A stretch of DNA of 18,594 nt from Pseudomonadota bacterium (GTDB taxonomy: Bacteria; Myxococcota; Myxococcia; Myxococcales; Anaeromyxobacteraceae), in NCBI GenBank assembly GCA_023411405.1, contig JAEYOU010000243.1, forward strand, positions 1 to 18,594. Reading direction: 5' to 3'. Below, piece after piece: positions 1-6,817 of the stretch. Both the position numbers and the translations under genes were made by a program. Within the stretch, counting starts at the first letter, position 1; every line of letters begins with the position of its first letter. The notes under the pieces were generated by a model that saw only the letters and a list, made by a program, of their open reading frames with translations, was not told the DNA's origin and ran no database searches.

Positions 1-524
1 GGCCGGTGGCGCTCGTCGAGGTCCGCGGGCACGCCCTCGCCGTCGAGGCGCTCGGGTCGCTGCGCGCCAACCCGGAGCGGGCGAAGCTCGGGCTCCTGCG
101 CGCCGGCGACTCGCTGCTCCTCGTCGCCGAGGGCGAGCGGTGCACCGGCGCGAAGGCGGCGAGCTGCGAGCGCTCGGCGCGCGTGATGCCCCTCCTCGGC
201 AATCGGTTCGAGCCCTCACGCGTGGTGAACGGCGCGGGCGCCTGCCTCGGCGCCGGGTGGCTCCACCTCACCCGCGAGGAGATCGACAAGCTCGGCGGCG
301 GCCGCGAGCGGCGCTACCGCGTGGACGCGTCCATCTCCGCCGGCGCGGACGGTCTGCGGCTGCTCGAGCTCGTCACCGTGCACGACCGCGAGGGGCGGGC
401 GGGCAACGCGCCGGAGCGGCTCTTCCGCCGGGCGGAGGGGACGACCGTGTTCCGGGTGTGGGGCTCCGACCTGGTCGCGGAGAACCCGACGCTCTGGACG
501 CGGCTCCTGATGACCCGGGAGTAG
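1..524 (+). CDS. Hypothetical protein, probably 5'-truncated by the window edge
   Basis: I do not recognise this family. The reading frame is open to the left edge. A GTG at base 6 could start it, but no ribosome binding site can be seen, so the gene probably begins outside the window. About 172 residues are visible. There is no clear membrane segment, and three cysteines lie within the first half (around CTGAKAASC and GACLG). The protein is mixed alpha/beta-looking, ends with VWGSDLVAENPTLWTRLLM, and has codon use like its neighbours. It converges on the next gene (stop to stop, 61 bp apart), with a hairpin repeat in the gap. No function can be assigned from sequence alone. Confidence 0.6.
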   Translation, partial: PVALVEVRGHALAVEALGSLRANPERAKLGLLRAGDSLLLVAEGERCTGAKAASCERSARVMPLLGNRFEPSRVVNGAGACLGAGWLHLTREEIDKLGGGRERRYRVDASISAGADGLRLLELVTVHDREGRAGNAPERLFRRAEGTTVFRVWGSDLVAENPTLWTRLLMTRE

Positions 525-535
525 CCGTCGCGCGT

Positions 536-566
536 CGCTCGGCCTTCGACAGGCTCAGGCCGAGCG
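536..566. repeat. Dispersed hairpin repeat, copy 1 (terminator-like)
   Basis: Perfect 9-bp stem CGCTCGGCC / GGCCGAGCG around the 13-nt loop TTCGACAGGCTCA (545-557). It lies between two convergent genes, where it could end transcription from both sides, although no T-run follows. The same loop occurs at 3326-3338 and 16542-16554 on stems of different sequence. Confidence 0.8.
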
Positions 567-585
567 GACCCTCCCACCGCGGGAG

Positions 586-1167
586 CTACCGCCCGACGCC
601 GCGCGCCGCCTGGATGCAGCGGACGAGCGCCCCGGCCCGGTCGCGCAGATCCGACGAGGACGACAGGTTCCGGAACGCGTCGGTCGCGAGCGCGAACCAG
701 TAGTAGCCCGTCGCAGGCCCCGACGTGCCCCCATCGAGCCCCTCGAGGAGCGCGTCCGGATCGGAGACGTCGATGCCCGACTCCTTCCAGAGCTGACGGA
801 GATACGCGCTCCGTTCGGCCCTGCACGCCTGGGCCGGCGTGGGCGCGGCCCGGGCCGGTGTGGCCGGCTCGGGGGGCGGCGCAACCCGGGCGACGATCGG
901 CGCGGCGCGCGGCGCGTCCTCCTCACCCTCGTCGGACGAGGACACGATCGTGAACGAGCCCACCTGGCCGTCCTCGACGCCCGCCTCCTCCACGCGGAAC
1001 CAGCCCTCCGGGAGGTCGATGCGCTGACCCACGGGTAGCTTCTTCGAGAGCACCTCGGTGCGGCCTGAGCCGACGTCGATGGTGCCGCCGGGGCGATCGT
1101 CGGCGGCGCGGGCGGCCGCCGGGAGCGCGGCGAGCGCTGCGGCGAGGAGGAGGTGGAGCCGTGTCAT
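586..1167 (-). CDS. Small exported protein of unknown function
   Basis: This is a 193-residue protein with a classic N-terminal signal peptide: MTR, then a hydrophobic Leu/Ala run, then AARA-A, with likely cleavage near residue 21-22. The mature part begins with a short beta-rich segment (about residues 25-75). A Pro/Ala-rich and acidic low-complexity linker follows (about 76-112). The C-terminal domain is probably helical and has one cysteine near each end (ACRAERSAYLRQLW and ALVRCIQ), which could pair after export. The ATG at 1167 is chosen because GAGGT lies just upstream and it opens the signal peptide; the longer open frame upstream is a high-GC artefact. The family is not recognised. 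It is transcribed divergently from the reductase gene and probably acts in the periplasm or envelope (inference). Confidence 0.75.
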   Translation of the reverse strand: MTRLHLLLAAALAALPAAARAADDRPGGTIDVGSGRTEVLSKKLPVGQRIDLPEGWFRVEEAGVEDGQVGSFTIVSSSDEGEEDAPRAAPIVARVAPPPEPATPARAAPTPAQACRAERSAYLRQLWKESGIDVSDPDALLEGLDGGTSGPATGYYWFALATDAFRNLSSSSDLRDRAGALVRCIQAARGVGR

Positions 1168-1384
1168 CGGGACCTCGATCACGCGGTCAAGGTTCGGCAG
1201 GCCGGAGCTCGCCCGCAAGCTCGCAGGCCGTCGCTTTGCTGGGGTAGGCGCGGACCCCGGGGACGCTCGCCTGGCCCCTCCGCGCCCGAACAGCCCCAAG
1301 TTGGGATTGGACGGCGGGGCCGAGTTCGAATTGAACCGTCGGGATGCGGGCTCGGGCGCGGGCTCGTTCACGGGAGCCTGAGAG

Positions 1385-2341
1385 ATGAGAATCGCGATCG
1401 TGGGCGCAGGCGGAGTGGGTGGGCTCCTGGGCGGGCTGCTGGCCCGGGCCGGGGAGGAGGTCGTCCTCGTCACGCGCGGCGAGGCGCTCGCCGCGATCCG
1501 CCGCGACGGGCTGCGGGTCGACTCGCCGCTCGGCAGCTTCACGGTGCCCGTGGCCGCGGCGGCGGAGGATCCCGCCGCGCTGCCGCCCGCGGACGCGGTG
1601 CTCGTCGCGGTGAAGGCGTGGCAGGTCCCCGAGCTCGCGCCGAACCTCGCGCCGCTGGCGGCGCCGGGCGCGCCGGTGGTCCCGCTCCAGAACGGCGTGG
1701 ACGCCGCGGACCAGCTCTCGCGCGCGCTGGGCGAGGAGCGGGTCGCCGGCGGCGTCATCAACGTGCTCGCCTGGATCCACGCGCCGGGCTCGATCAAGCA
1801 CCTCGGCGCCGCGCCGATCGTCGTCATGGGCGAGCGCGGCGCACGCGCCGGGACCCGGAGCCCGCGGCTCGAGGCGCTCGCCGCGGCCCTCGCCCGCGCC
1901 GGCGTCGTCGCGAAGGTGGTCGAGGACGTCGAGCGGGCCACCTGGGAGAAGTTCCTCCTCGTCGAGCCGTGGGGGCTCGTGGCCTCGGCCTCGCGCGCAC
2001 CGCTCGGCGTCCACCTCGACGTGCCGGAGCTCCGCGCGGTGCACGAGCGCGCGATGCACGAGGTGGCGGCGCTCGCGCGCGCGCGCGGCGTCGCCCTGCC
2101 GCCGAACGCCGTCTCCGCCACGCTCCAGGTGCTGGAGGCCGTCGCGGCCGACGCCACCGTGTCCCTGCAGCGCGACGTGGGCGCGGGGAGACCTTCGGAG
2201 CTCGAGGACCAGGCGGGCGCGGTCCTCCGGCTCGCGCAGGAGGCGGGCGTCGAGGTCCCGGTCCACGAGACGCTGTACGGCGTCCTGGTCGCGCAGGAAC
2301 GAGCGACCCGCGGCGAGATACCTCGCTTTCCGAGGACTTGA
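1385..2341 (+). CDS. Ketopantoate reductase family protein (2-dehydropantoate 2-reductase)
   Basis: A 318-residue NADPH-dependent reductase of the PanE/ApbA family, the usual length. The N-terminal Rossmann fold carries GAGGVGG (residues 7-13) and a basic R31 suited to NADPH. K77 (VKAWQ), N103 (LQNGVD) and K189 (ATWEKF, the catalytic lysine position) are in place. The C-terminal helical domain keeps the family pattern LQRD..GRPSELE. True PanE makes pantoate for CoA synthesis. Here the Asn that normally follows the catalytic lysine is absent (KFLLVEP), as in many PanE-like paralogues, so the substrate is uncertain and I give no symbol. The ATG at 1385 opens directly on the Rossmann strand; the upstream SD is weak (GGGAG at about 10 nt). 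It has no pantothenate-gene neighbours. Confidence 0.88.
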   Translation: MRIAIVGAGGVGGLLGGLLARAGEEVVLVTRGEALAAIRRDGLRVDSPLGSFTVPVAAAAEDPAALPPADAVLVAVKAWQVPELAPNLAPLAAPGAPVVPLQNGVDAADQLSRALGEERVAGGVINVLAWIHAPGSIKHLGAAPIVVMGERGARAGTRSPRLEALAAALARAGVVAKVVEDVERATWEKFLLVEPWGLVASASRAPLGVHLDVPELRAVHERAMHEVAALARARGVALPPNAVSATLQVLEAVAADATVSLQRDVGAGRPSELEDQAGAVLRLAQEAGVEVPVHETLYGVLVAQERATRGEIPRFPRT

Positions 2342-2385
2342 GAAGGTCAGCGGTGCTGAGATCCTCGACGGATCGATCTAACTGT

Positions 2386-2404
2386 CCGCGAACACACGGT
2401 TTTT
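2386..2404 (+). terminator. Weak candidate intrinsic terminator after the reductase gene
   Basis: Short imperfect stem CCGCG / CACGG with a 4-nt loop, followed at once by five T residues. It lies about 45 bp after the stop codon of the ketopantoate reductase family gene. The stem is short and has one mismatch, so this is tentative. Confidence 0.25.
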
Positions 2405-2410
2405 CCCGGG

Positions 2411-2447
2411 GAAGGGGCGCAACTGCTGAGTTCATAATCAGCCCTTC
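2411..2447 (+). other. Structured, locally AT-richer intergenic hairpin
   Basis: Two nested pairings are visible: GAAGG (2411-2415) with CCTTC (2443-2447), and inside them GCTGA (2425-2429) with TCAGC (2438-2442). They enclose an 8-nt loop, GTTCATAA. The 219 bp between 2341 and 2561 hold no gene I can support. This hairpin and the weak terminator are the only structures I see there. The loop resembles a tRNA-Met anticodon loop, but no other tRNA arm is present. Confidence 0.35.
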
Positions 2448-2550
2448 GGGGTACCGTCTCGCGTAACCTACTGATCTTTCTAGCCGTGGCCTCTGGCGCG
2501 TGACTTGCGATGAAGGCCCATGGGCGGACTTCGGCAGCAGCGCCGCTCAC

Positions 2551-2555
2551 GGAGG
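2551..2555 (+). promoter_or_regulatory. Ribosome binding site that decides the start at 2561
   Basis: GGAGG with 5 nt to the GTG at 2561. It is the only strong Shine-Dalgarno sequence near this gene, which favours the GTG over the in-frame ATGs at 2510 and 2573. Confidence 0.7.
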
Positions 2556-2560
2556 AAGCC

Positions 2561-3280
2561 GTGGCCACGTTCATGGAGTACCTGGAAATTCTCGGAGCCT
2601 TCGTCGCCGGCCTCTTCGGCCGCGCAGGCGTGTTCCTGCTCGGAGCGCTCCTCATCGCGATCCCGGCGATCCTGCTCGCGATCGCGCTGGGCCAGGTCTC
2701 GAAGCTCCGCGCACGCCGCACGGTGCGCGCCGGCCGCTTCGCCTTCCGCCGCGGCGCGTTCCACGCCCCCAACCACACCTGGATCGCCTCGCGCGGTCCC
2801 GCCGAGCTCATGCTCGGCATCGACGACCTCGCCCGTGAGCTCCTGCCCTCGGTGACGTCCGTCGAGCTCCCGCGGCCGGGGATGGTGGTCCGCCGCGGTG
2901 AGCCCATCGCCGTGCTCCACGCCGGCCGCCGCTCGGTCCGGATCGAGGCGCCGGTGAACGGGATGGTGGTGCGGGCCAACGCGCGCGTGGCCGGCGATCC
3001 GGGCCTCGTGAAGCGCGAGCCGTACGGGGACGGGTGGCTGTTCTCGCTCACGCCCGCGGACACGGCGTACATGAGCTTCCCCGCCGACGCGGAGGCCGGC
3101 GGCTGGCTCCGCCGCGAGGCGGAGCGGCTCGAGCGGTTCTTCGAGCACGAGCTCGGCCTCGCCGCCGCCGACGGCGGCGCGCTCCTCCACTCGCCCCTCA
3201 CCTCGCTCGGCGAGGCCGGGTGGCAGCGGCTGACGGAGGAGTTCCTGCGGGAGCAGAAGCCGGAGCAGGGCGCGGCGTAG
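2561..3280 (+). CDS. Membrane-anchored GcvH-like (lipoyl-fold) protein lacking the lipoyl lysine
   Basis: A 239-residue protein. The N-terminus has one long hydrophobic segment (about residues 22-43) followed by a basic patch (KLRARR), predicting an anchor with the rest in the cytoplasm. Residues about 68-170 align by eye with glycine cleavage H protein: NHTWIASRGPAELMLGIDDL, VELPRPGMVVRRGEPIAVL, EAPVNGMVV, and DPGLVKREPYGDGWLFSLTP. H protein carries lipoate on the Lys of ESVKA. Counting back from the conserved APV(S/N)G turn, that position is R123 here (AGRRS), so it should not be lipoylated. The C-terminal roughly 65 residues are helical with no recognised domain. There are no gcvT or gcvP neighbours. 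A scaffold or binding role rather than glycine cleavage is an inference. The GTG start is supported by GGAGG 5 nt upstream. Confidence 0.8.
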   Translation: MATFMEYLEILGAFVAGLFGRAGVFLLGALLIAIPAILLAIALGQVSKLRARRTVRAGRFAFRRGAFHAPNHTWIASRGPAELMLGIDDLARELLPSVTSVELPRPGMVVRRGEPIAVLHAGRRSVRIEAPVNGMVVRANARVAGDPGLVKREPYGDGWLFSLTPADTAYMSFPADAEAGGWLRREAERLERFFEHELGLAAADGGALLHSPLTSLGEAGWQRLTEEFLREQKPEQGAA

Positions 3281-3315
3281 CGGCGGGGCGGTGCCCGGTC
3301 GAGCGGAGCCATTCA

Positions 3316-3338
3316 CCGCTCGTGCTTCGACAGGCTCA
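3316..3338. repeat. Left half of an IS-split hairpin repeat, copy 2
   Basis: Stem arm CCGCTCGTGC (3316-3325) and the loop TTCGACAGGCTCA (3326-3338). The matching arm GCACGAGCGG lies at 4857-4866, on the far side of the insertion sequence. The last bases of the loop, CTCA, recur at 4853-4856 and are the likely target duplication. CGAGCGG at 3300-3306 could also pair with CCGCTCG at 3316-3322. Confidence 0.75.
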
Positions 3339-4799
3339 CAGGGTTGATGAGAATGCCACCAGGACGGGAACGCGGCGCAAGCGCCGGGCGGCGACGATGC
3401 GGCCCAGGTTGTAGGCGAGCACCTTGAGGGCGAGTTCGGCGAGCACGGAGGCCTCGTGCCTGCTGCTCACCCGGCGGTAGCCCATGACGTCCTCGATCTG
3501 TGCGAAGACCGGTTCGACCGTGGCCATCCGCTTGGCATAGCGTGCCTGGGCGCCTGGCTGTCTCATGCGGTCCGCCATCGACTTCTGCAGGGCGTGGTAC
3601 TCGGGCTTCATGGTGAGGATGCGCCGCTTGCCCTTCGTACATCGCCCTCGTAGAGGGCAGGGCTCGCAGCCGACGCCGTGGTACCGGAGCTTGTCCCCGT
3701 CCTTGAAGGGACCGTCCAGGCGCGTCCCCGCCGGACAAGTGACGGTCCCCTCGGAGCCCAGCTCGAAGTCTGCCAGCGCGAACTGCGGCTCCCCGGCGTC
3801 GTTGTGACGATTGCTCTGCTTGCGGTGGGCGATGAGGACGTCGATGTGCTCGCGTTTCGCAGCCGCATACCTGAGATCGTCTTCGCTCCAGTACCCGGCA
3901 TCGGCGGCGACCTGCAGGTGCGTGACGTCAGCGCCGGCTCCGGCGAGCGCGGAACGAGCGCGCTCCACTGCAGCAGGCAGCTTGGCGAAGTCGTGCCCAT
4001 CCGCGTCGACCATGAGGTCGAGCACGAAGCGAGTCTTCACCCCGCAGGCGGTTACCGTCATGCGGTGCCCCGGAGCGCTGGCGCCGCTCGGAAACTTCAT
4101 CAGCCCAGCGCTCGGCGCGGTGGTCACGAGATTGGTGCGGCCCTGCCGCTTACACTCGGCTACGGCCGTCTGGTGCTTGGCGATCTTTTCTTCCAGTGCG
4201 GCCAGGGCGCCCGGGGAGAGAGAGCTTCGGTCGACCTTCGCCAAGTCGGCCAGCCGCGCCTTCGAGCGCTTCAGCGTCCGAGCCGCCTTCGTCGATGCGT
4301 GGGCCCGAAGTCGCACGCTGTCCACCGCGAGCTGTTCGGGATCGAGCAACCCTCTCCGCTGCGCGATGACGAGCGTCTGCTGGATCGCGCCCTTGAAGAA
4401 CTCCAGGTGCTTGCGCCGGAACTCGCGCAGCTTACCGGCCGAGATCCAGTGGCCGCCTGATACGAGCCGAAAGGCCGCGTCCGTCTCCGAGACGCGCTCC
4501 AGCTTCGTCGAGTGATGAACACCGACCAGGCTGCCGTACACGAGCACCCCCATGACGTGCCGAGGGTGAAACCCGTGCCGACCCAACGACGAGTAGCCGG
4601 ACTCGATCTTGCTGAAATCCAGCTCCGCGAGCAGATCCCTCACCGCTCGGGCGAGGTGCCCGTTCGGCACCTGCAGCTCGACACACCCGTTGATGGGGTC
4701 GAGCTGCGCCGCCATGTCGGACAGAAACCGAGGATGCGGGTCGCGCCGGGGGGACTTTCGCCGCGGCGTCTGGCTGGTCTCGATGAGTACCTGCTGCAC
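3336..4799 (-). CDS. IS1182-family DDE transposase
   Basis: A 487-residue transposase that appears intact. The N-terminal part (about residues 30-140) matches the DUF772-type DNA-binding region. The DDE catalytic residues are D160 (LAVDSVRLRAHAS), D300 (AADAGYWSEDDL) and E429 (KRMATVEPVFAQIEDVMGYR). A cysteine cluster (C355, C378, C381, C387), typical of this family, lies between D300 and E429. The C-terminus has the usual KVLAYNLGRI helix. The start is a GTG at 4799 with only a G-rich run upstream, so it is uncertain. The stop codon TGA (3336-3338) appears to lie in the duplicated target DNA rather than in the element. It catalyses cut-and-paste or copy-type movement of its own element and has no link to neighbouring genes. 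Confidence 0.88.
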   Translation of the reverse strand: MQQVLIETSQTPRRKSPRRDPHPRFLSDMAAQLDPINGCVELQVPNGHLARAVRDLLAELDFSKIESGYSSLGRHGFHPRHVMGVLVYGSLVGVHHSTKLERVSETDAAFRLVSGGHWISAGKLREFRRKHLEFFKGAIQQTLVIAQRRGLLDPEQLAVDSVRLRAHASTKAARTLKRSKARLADLAKVDRSSLSPGALAALEEKIAKHQTAVAECKRQGRTNLVTTAPSAGLMKFPSGASAPGHRMTVTACGVKTRFVLDLMVDADGHDFAKLPAAVERARSALAGAGADVTHLQVAADAGYWSEDDLRYAAAKREHIDVLIAHRKQSNRHNDAGEPQFALADFELGSEGTVTCPAGTRLDGPFKDGDKLRYHGVGCEPCPLRGRCTKGKRRILTMKPEYHALQKSMADRMRQPGAQARYAKRMATVEPVFAQIEDVMGYRRVSSRHEASVLAELALKVLAYNLGRIVAARRLRRVPVLVAFSSTL

Positions 4800-4852
4800 C
4801 CCCAGAATCGATCACAGCCGGCTCACGGCCGCCACTCATTTCGATCGATCCT
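3339..4852 (-). mobile_element. IS1182-family insertion sequence, about 1.5 kb
   Basis: The boundaries are inferred from the interrupted hairpin repeat. Removing 3339-4852 plus one copy of CTCA rejoins CCGCTCGTGC, the loop TTCGACAGGCTCA and GCACGAGCGG into a perfect 10-bp stem-loop like the other genomic copies. The terminal sequences are weakly inverted: AGGGTTGATGAGAATG at the left versus AGGATCGATCGAAATG at the right (read inward), 11 of 16 matching. The flanking direct repeat is CTCA (3335-3338 and 4853-4856), or TCA if each end is shifted by one base. The element encodes one transposase on the minus strand and is visibly less GC-rich than its surroundings, which fits recent arrival. Confidence 0.75.
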
Positions 4853-4866
4853 CTCAGCACGAGCGG
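4853..4866. repeat. Right half of the IS-split hairpin repeat, with target duplication
   Basis: CTCA (4853-4856, duplicate of 3335-3338) followed by the stem arm GCACGAGCGG (4857-4866), the exact complement of CCGCTCGTGC at 3316-3325. Confidence 0.7.
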
Positions 4867-4870
4867 ACGA

Positions 4871-4942
4871 GCGAGCCGCTCACCCTGAGCTTGTCGAAGG
4901 GCGAGCGAGCCGCTCACCCTGAGCTTGTCGAAGGGCGAGCGG
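4871..4942. repeat. Tandem pair of hairpin repeats (34-bp period), copies 3 and 4, opposite orientation
   Basis: A 34-bp unit is repeated exactly twice (4871-4904 and 4905-4938). Each unit holds the arm CGCTCACCC, the loop TGAGCTTGTCGAA (4886-4898 and 4920-4932) and the arm GGGCGAGCG. The loop is the reverse complement of TTCGACAAGCTCA, one base different from copies 1, 2 and 5. The stem has one A-C mismatch on the plus strand, which is a G-U wobble in RNA read from the minus strand. The second hairpin ends 3 bp from the stop codon of the minus-strand acyl-CoA dehydrogenase gene, a natural position for its terminator. Confidence 0.8.
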
Positions 4943-4945
4943 CGG

Positions 4946-6685
4946 CTACGCGTCCCACGGGTACCTCCCCGCCTCGAGCAGCGCCTCCGCGACCTCCCCC
5001 AGGCATCCGTCCTCCGGACCGTCGATGCCCTCGAGGTTCGCCGTGACCCGCCGCTCGGCGCCGGCGGCGAACGCCCGGAGCAGCTCCCGCTCCGGCCGCG
5101 CGGCCGCCTCCCCGTGGTTCTCGAGCCGCCCCGCGATGCGCGACAGCATCGCCGCGAACGCGAACAGGTCCACGAGGGCGTCGGCGAGCCGGCGGAGCGC
5201 GAGCTGCTCCTCGACGATCCGCTTCCCGTGCCGCCGCAGCGTCCGGTCCACCGACTGGGCGAGCGCCGCGGTGAGGGCCTCGAACCGGCCCGCCTCGGCC
5301 GCGAGCGAGGGCGGCAGGAGCGTGAAGCGCCCCTTCTCGCGGCTCGGCAGCGGCGGGAGGCCGGCGCGGCGGCGCGCGTACTCGGACAGGAGGCCGAAGC
5401 CCTTGATCGGATCGGCGAAGACGCCGCGCACCGACTCGGCGAGATCGCGGATCTCCTCGGCGGCGTCGCCCGCGGTGGTGAGCGCCACGAACAGGCGGAG
5501 CACGTCGTTGCTGCCGTCGAAGATCCGGTTCACCCGCGTGTCCCGCAGCGCGCGCTCGTACGGGAAGGCGCGCATGTAGCCGGCGCCGCCCGCGAGCTGC
5601 AGCGCCTCGTCGGCGGTCCGCCAGAGCGCCTCGGTGGCGATCACCTTGGCGATGGCCGCCTCCACGGCGACCTCCTGGAAGCCGCGGTCCAGCAGGCCCG
5701 CGGTCAGGTCCACGACGCTCTCGGCGGCGTAGCACTCGATCCCGAGCCGCGCGAGCGTGCCGCGGACGAGCGCGAACGAGGAGAGCGGCCGCCCGAACTG
5801 CCGGCGCGTGCGCGCGTGCTCGAGCGCGAGCTCGAGGAGCCGCTTCGCCCCGCCGACCGACCCGCCGCCGAGCCCCGTCCGCCCGGCGTTGAGCACCCGC
5901 ATGGCGAGCCGGAACCCCTTGCCGACCTCGCCGAGCACGTGATCGGCCGGGACGCGGACGCGGTCGAGCGCGATCATCGTCGTCGAGCAGGCCCGGATGC
6001 CCATCTTGTCCTCGGGCGGGCCGACCGTGAGGCCCGGGGCGTCGCGCGGGACGAGGAACGCGGTGAGCTGCCCCTTCCCCTCGTGCGCGGTGCGCGCGAA
6101 GACGGTGAAGAGGCCGGCGATGCCGCCGTTGCTCACCCAGCCCTTCTCGCCCGAGAGGATCCACGCGCCGCCGTCGCGGACGGCGGTGGTGCGGAGCGAC
6201 TTTGGATCGGAGCCCGCCTCCCGCTCCGTCAGGCAGAAGGCGGCGACGAGCTCGCCCGAGGCGAGCCGCGGGAGCCAGCGCGCCTTCTGCTCCTCGGTCC
6301 CGGCGAGCAGGAGCCCGCCGACGCCGATGGAGGCGTGGACCCCCACCGTCAGCGCCACCGAGGCGTCGTGCCGCGCGATCGCCTGGAGGACGTGCGCGTA
6401 GCCGGTGGTGGAGAGCCCCAGCCCGCCCACGCGCTCGGGGAGGACGAGGCCGAAGAGCCCGGCCGCGCGGAGCTCGTCGAGGAACCCGGGCGGCATCGCC
6501 CCCGCCCGATCCCACTCCGCGAACTCCGCCGCGCGCGGCCCGAGGAGCGCCTCGACCCGCCCCAGCACCGCCCCGAGCTTCTCCTTCTCGGCGAGCTTCG
6601 GGTCCGGGAAGGGGAGGAGGATCTCCTCCTCGATCTGCCCCGACGCCAGCGAGCGCATGAAGCTCGCAGTGCGCTTGTCGATCAT
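4946..6685 (-). CDS. Acyl-CoA dehydrogenase family protein, long (VLCAD/ACAD9-size)
   Basis: A 579-residue flavoprotein-type dehydrogenase. The first roughly 390 residues form the normal three-domain ACAD core: an N-terminal helical domain, the beta domain with the FAD/substrate motif AAFCLTEREAGSD (149-160) and WILSGEKGWVSNG (175-187), and the C-terminal helical domain with RRQFGRPLSSF (294-304) and LQLAGGAGYMRAFPYERALRD. About 170 extra C-terminal helical residues match the VLCAD/ACAD9 class, which oxidises long-chain acyl-CoA. The catalytic Glu, normally in RIFEG, is Asp here (D390, RIFDGSND). I choose the ATG at 6685 because GGAGG lies 6 nt upstream; the open frame extends 22 more codons. 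It is expected in fatty-acid beta-oxidation, but activity is uncertain because of the Asp. Monocistronic, divergent from the glycan operon. Confidence 0.88.
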   Translation of the reverse strand: MIDKRTASFMRSLASGQIEEEILLPFPDPKLAEKEKLGAVLGRVEALLGPRAAEFAEWDRAGAMPPGFLDELRAAGLFGLVLPERVGGLGLSTTGYAHVLQAIARHDASVALTVGVHASIGVGGLLLAGTEEQKARWLPRLASGELVAAFCLTEREAGSDPKSLRTTAVRDGGAWILSGEKGWVSNGGIAGLFTVFARTAHEGKGQLTAFLVPRDAPGLTVGPPEDKMGIRACSTTMIALDRVRVPADHVLGEVGKGFRLAMRVLNAGRTGLGGGSVGGAKRLLELALEHARTRRQFGRPLSSFALVRGTLARLGIECYAAESVVDLTAGLLDRGFQEVAVEAAIAKVIATEALWRTADEALQLAGGAGYMRAFPYERALRDTRVNRIFDGSNDVLRLFVALTTAGDAAEEIRDLAESVRGVFADPIKGFGLLSEYARRRAGLPPLPSREKGRFTLLPPSLAAEAGRFEALTAALAQSVDRTLRRHGKRIVEEQLALRRLADALVDLFAFAAMLSRIAGRLENHGEAAARPERELLRAFAAGAERRVTANLEGIDGPEDGCLGEVAEALLEAGRYPWDA

Positions 6686-6691
6686 CTCGGG

Positions 6692-6696
6692 CCTCC
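6692..6696 (-). promoter_or_regulatory. Ribosome binding site deciding the acyl-CoA dehydrogenase start
   Basis: GGAGG on the minus strand, 6 nt before the ATG at 6685. It argues against the upstream in-frame ATG at 6751. Confidence 0.65.
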
Positions 6697-6778
6697 CGCG
6701 CAGGCCGGCGCCGCGGGCGAAAATCTGCCCCCCGCGGGGGCGGTGGGACAATCACCCAGATCCACCGCGACAGGATGG

Positions 6779-6798
6779 TTGCATGCAAGCGCGCTTGC
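6779..6798. promoter_or_regulatory. Two overlapping palindromes, possible operator
   Basis: TTGCATGCAA (6779-6788) overlaps the perfect 14-bp palindrome GCAAGCGCGCTTGC (6785-6798). They lie in the 132-bp divergent gap between the acyl-CoA dehydrogenase gene and the glycan operon, 20 bp before the first start codon of the operon. The spacing and symmetry suit a dimeric repressor, but no regulator gene is in the window. Low-confidence inference. Confidence 0.3.
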
Positions 6799-6817
6799 GG
6801 TCTACGTTCCAGGGGTG

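Noticed and set aside
2421..2450. Possible tRNA-Met gene
   Set aside because: Only an anticodon-like hairpin is present, with an 8-nt rather than 7-nt loop. No D arm, T arm or acceptor stem can be found.
3316..4866. The 11-bp perfect inverted repeat around the IS taken as its terminal repeats
   Set aside because: The arms belong to the host hairpin repeat: with the loop they match other genomic copies. The true IS ends appear to be just inside.
4871..4942. Two exact repeats as a possible mini CRISPR array
   Set aside because: The units are directly adjacent with no spacers, contain the dispersed hairpin, and no cas genes are present.
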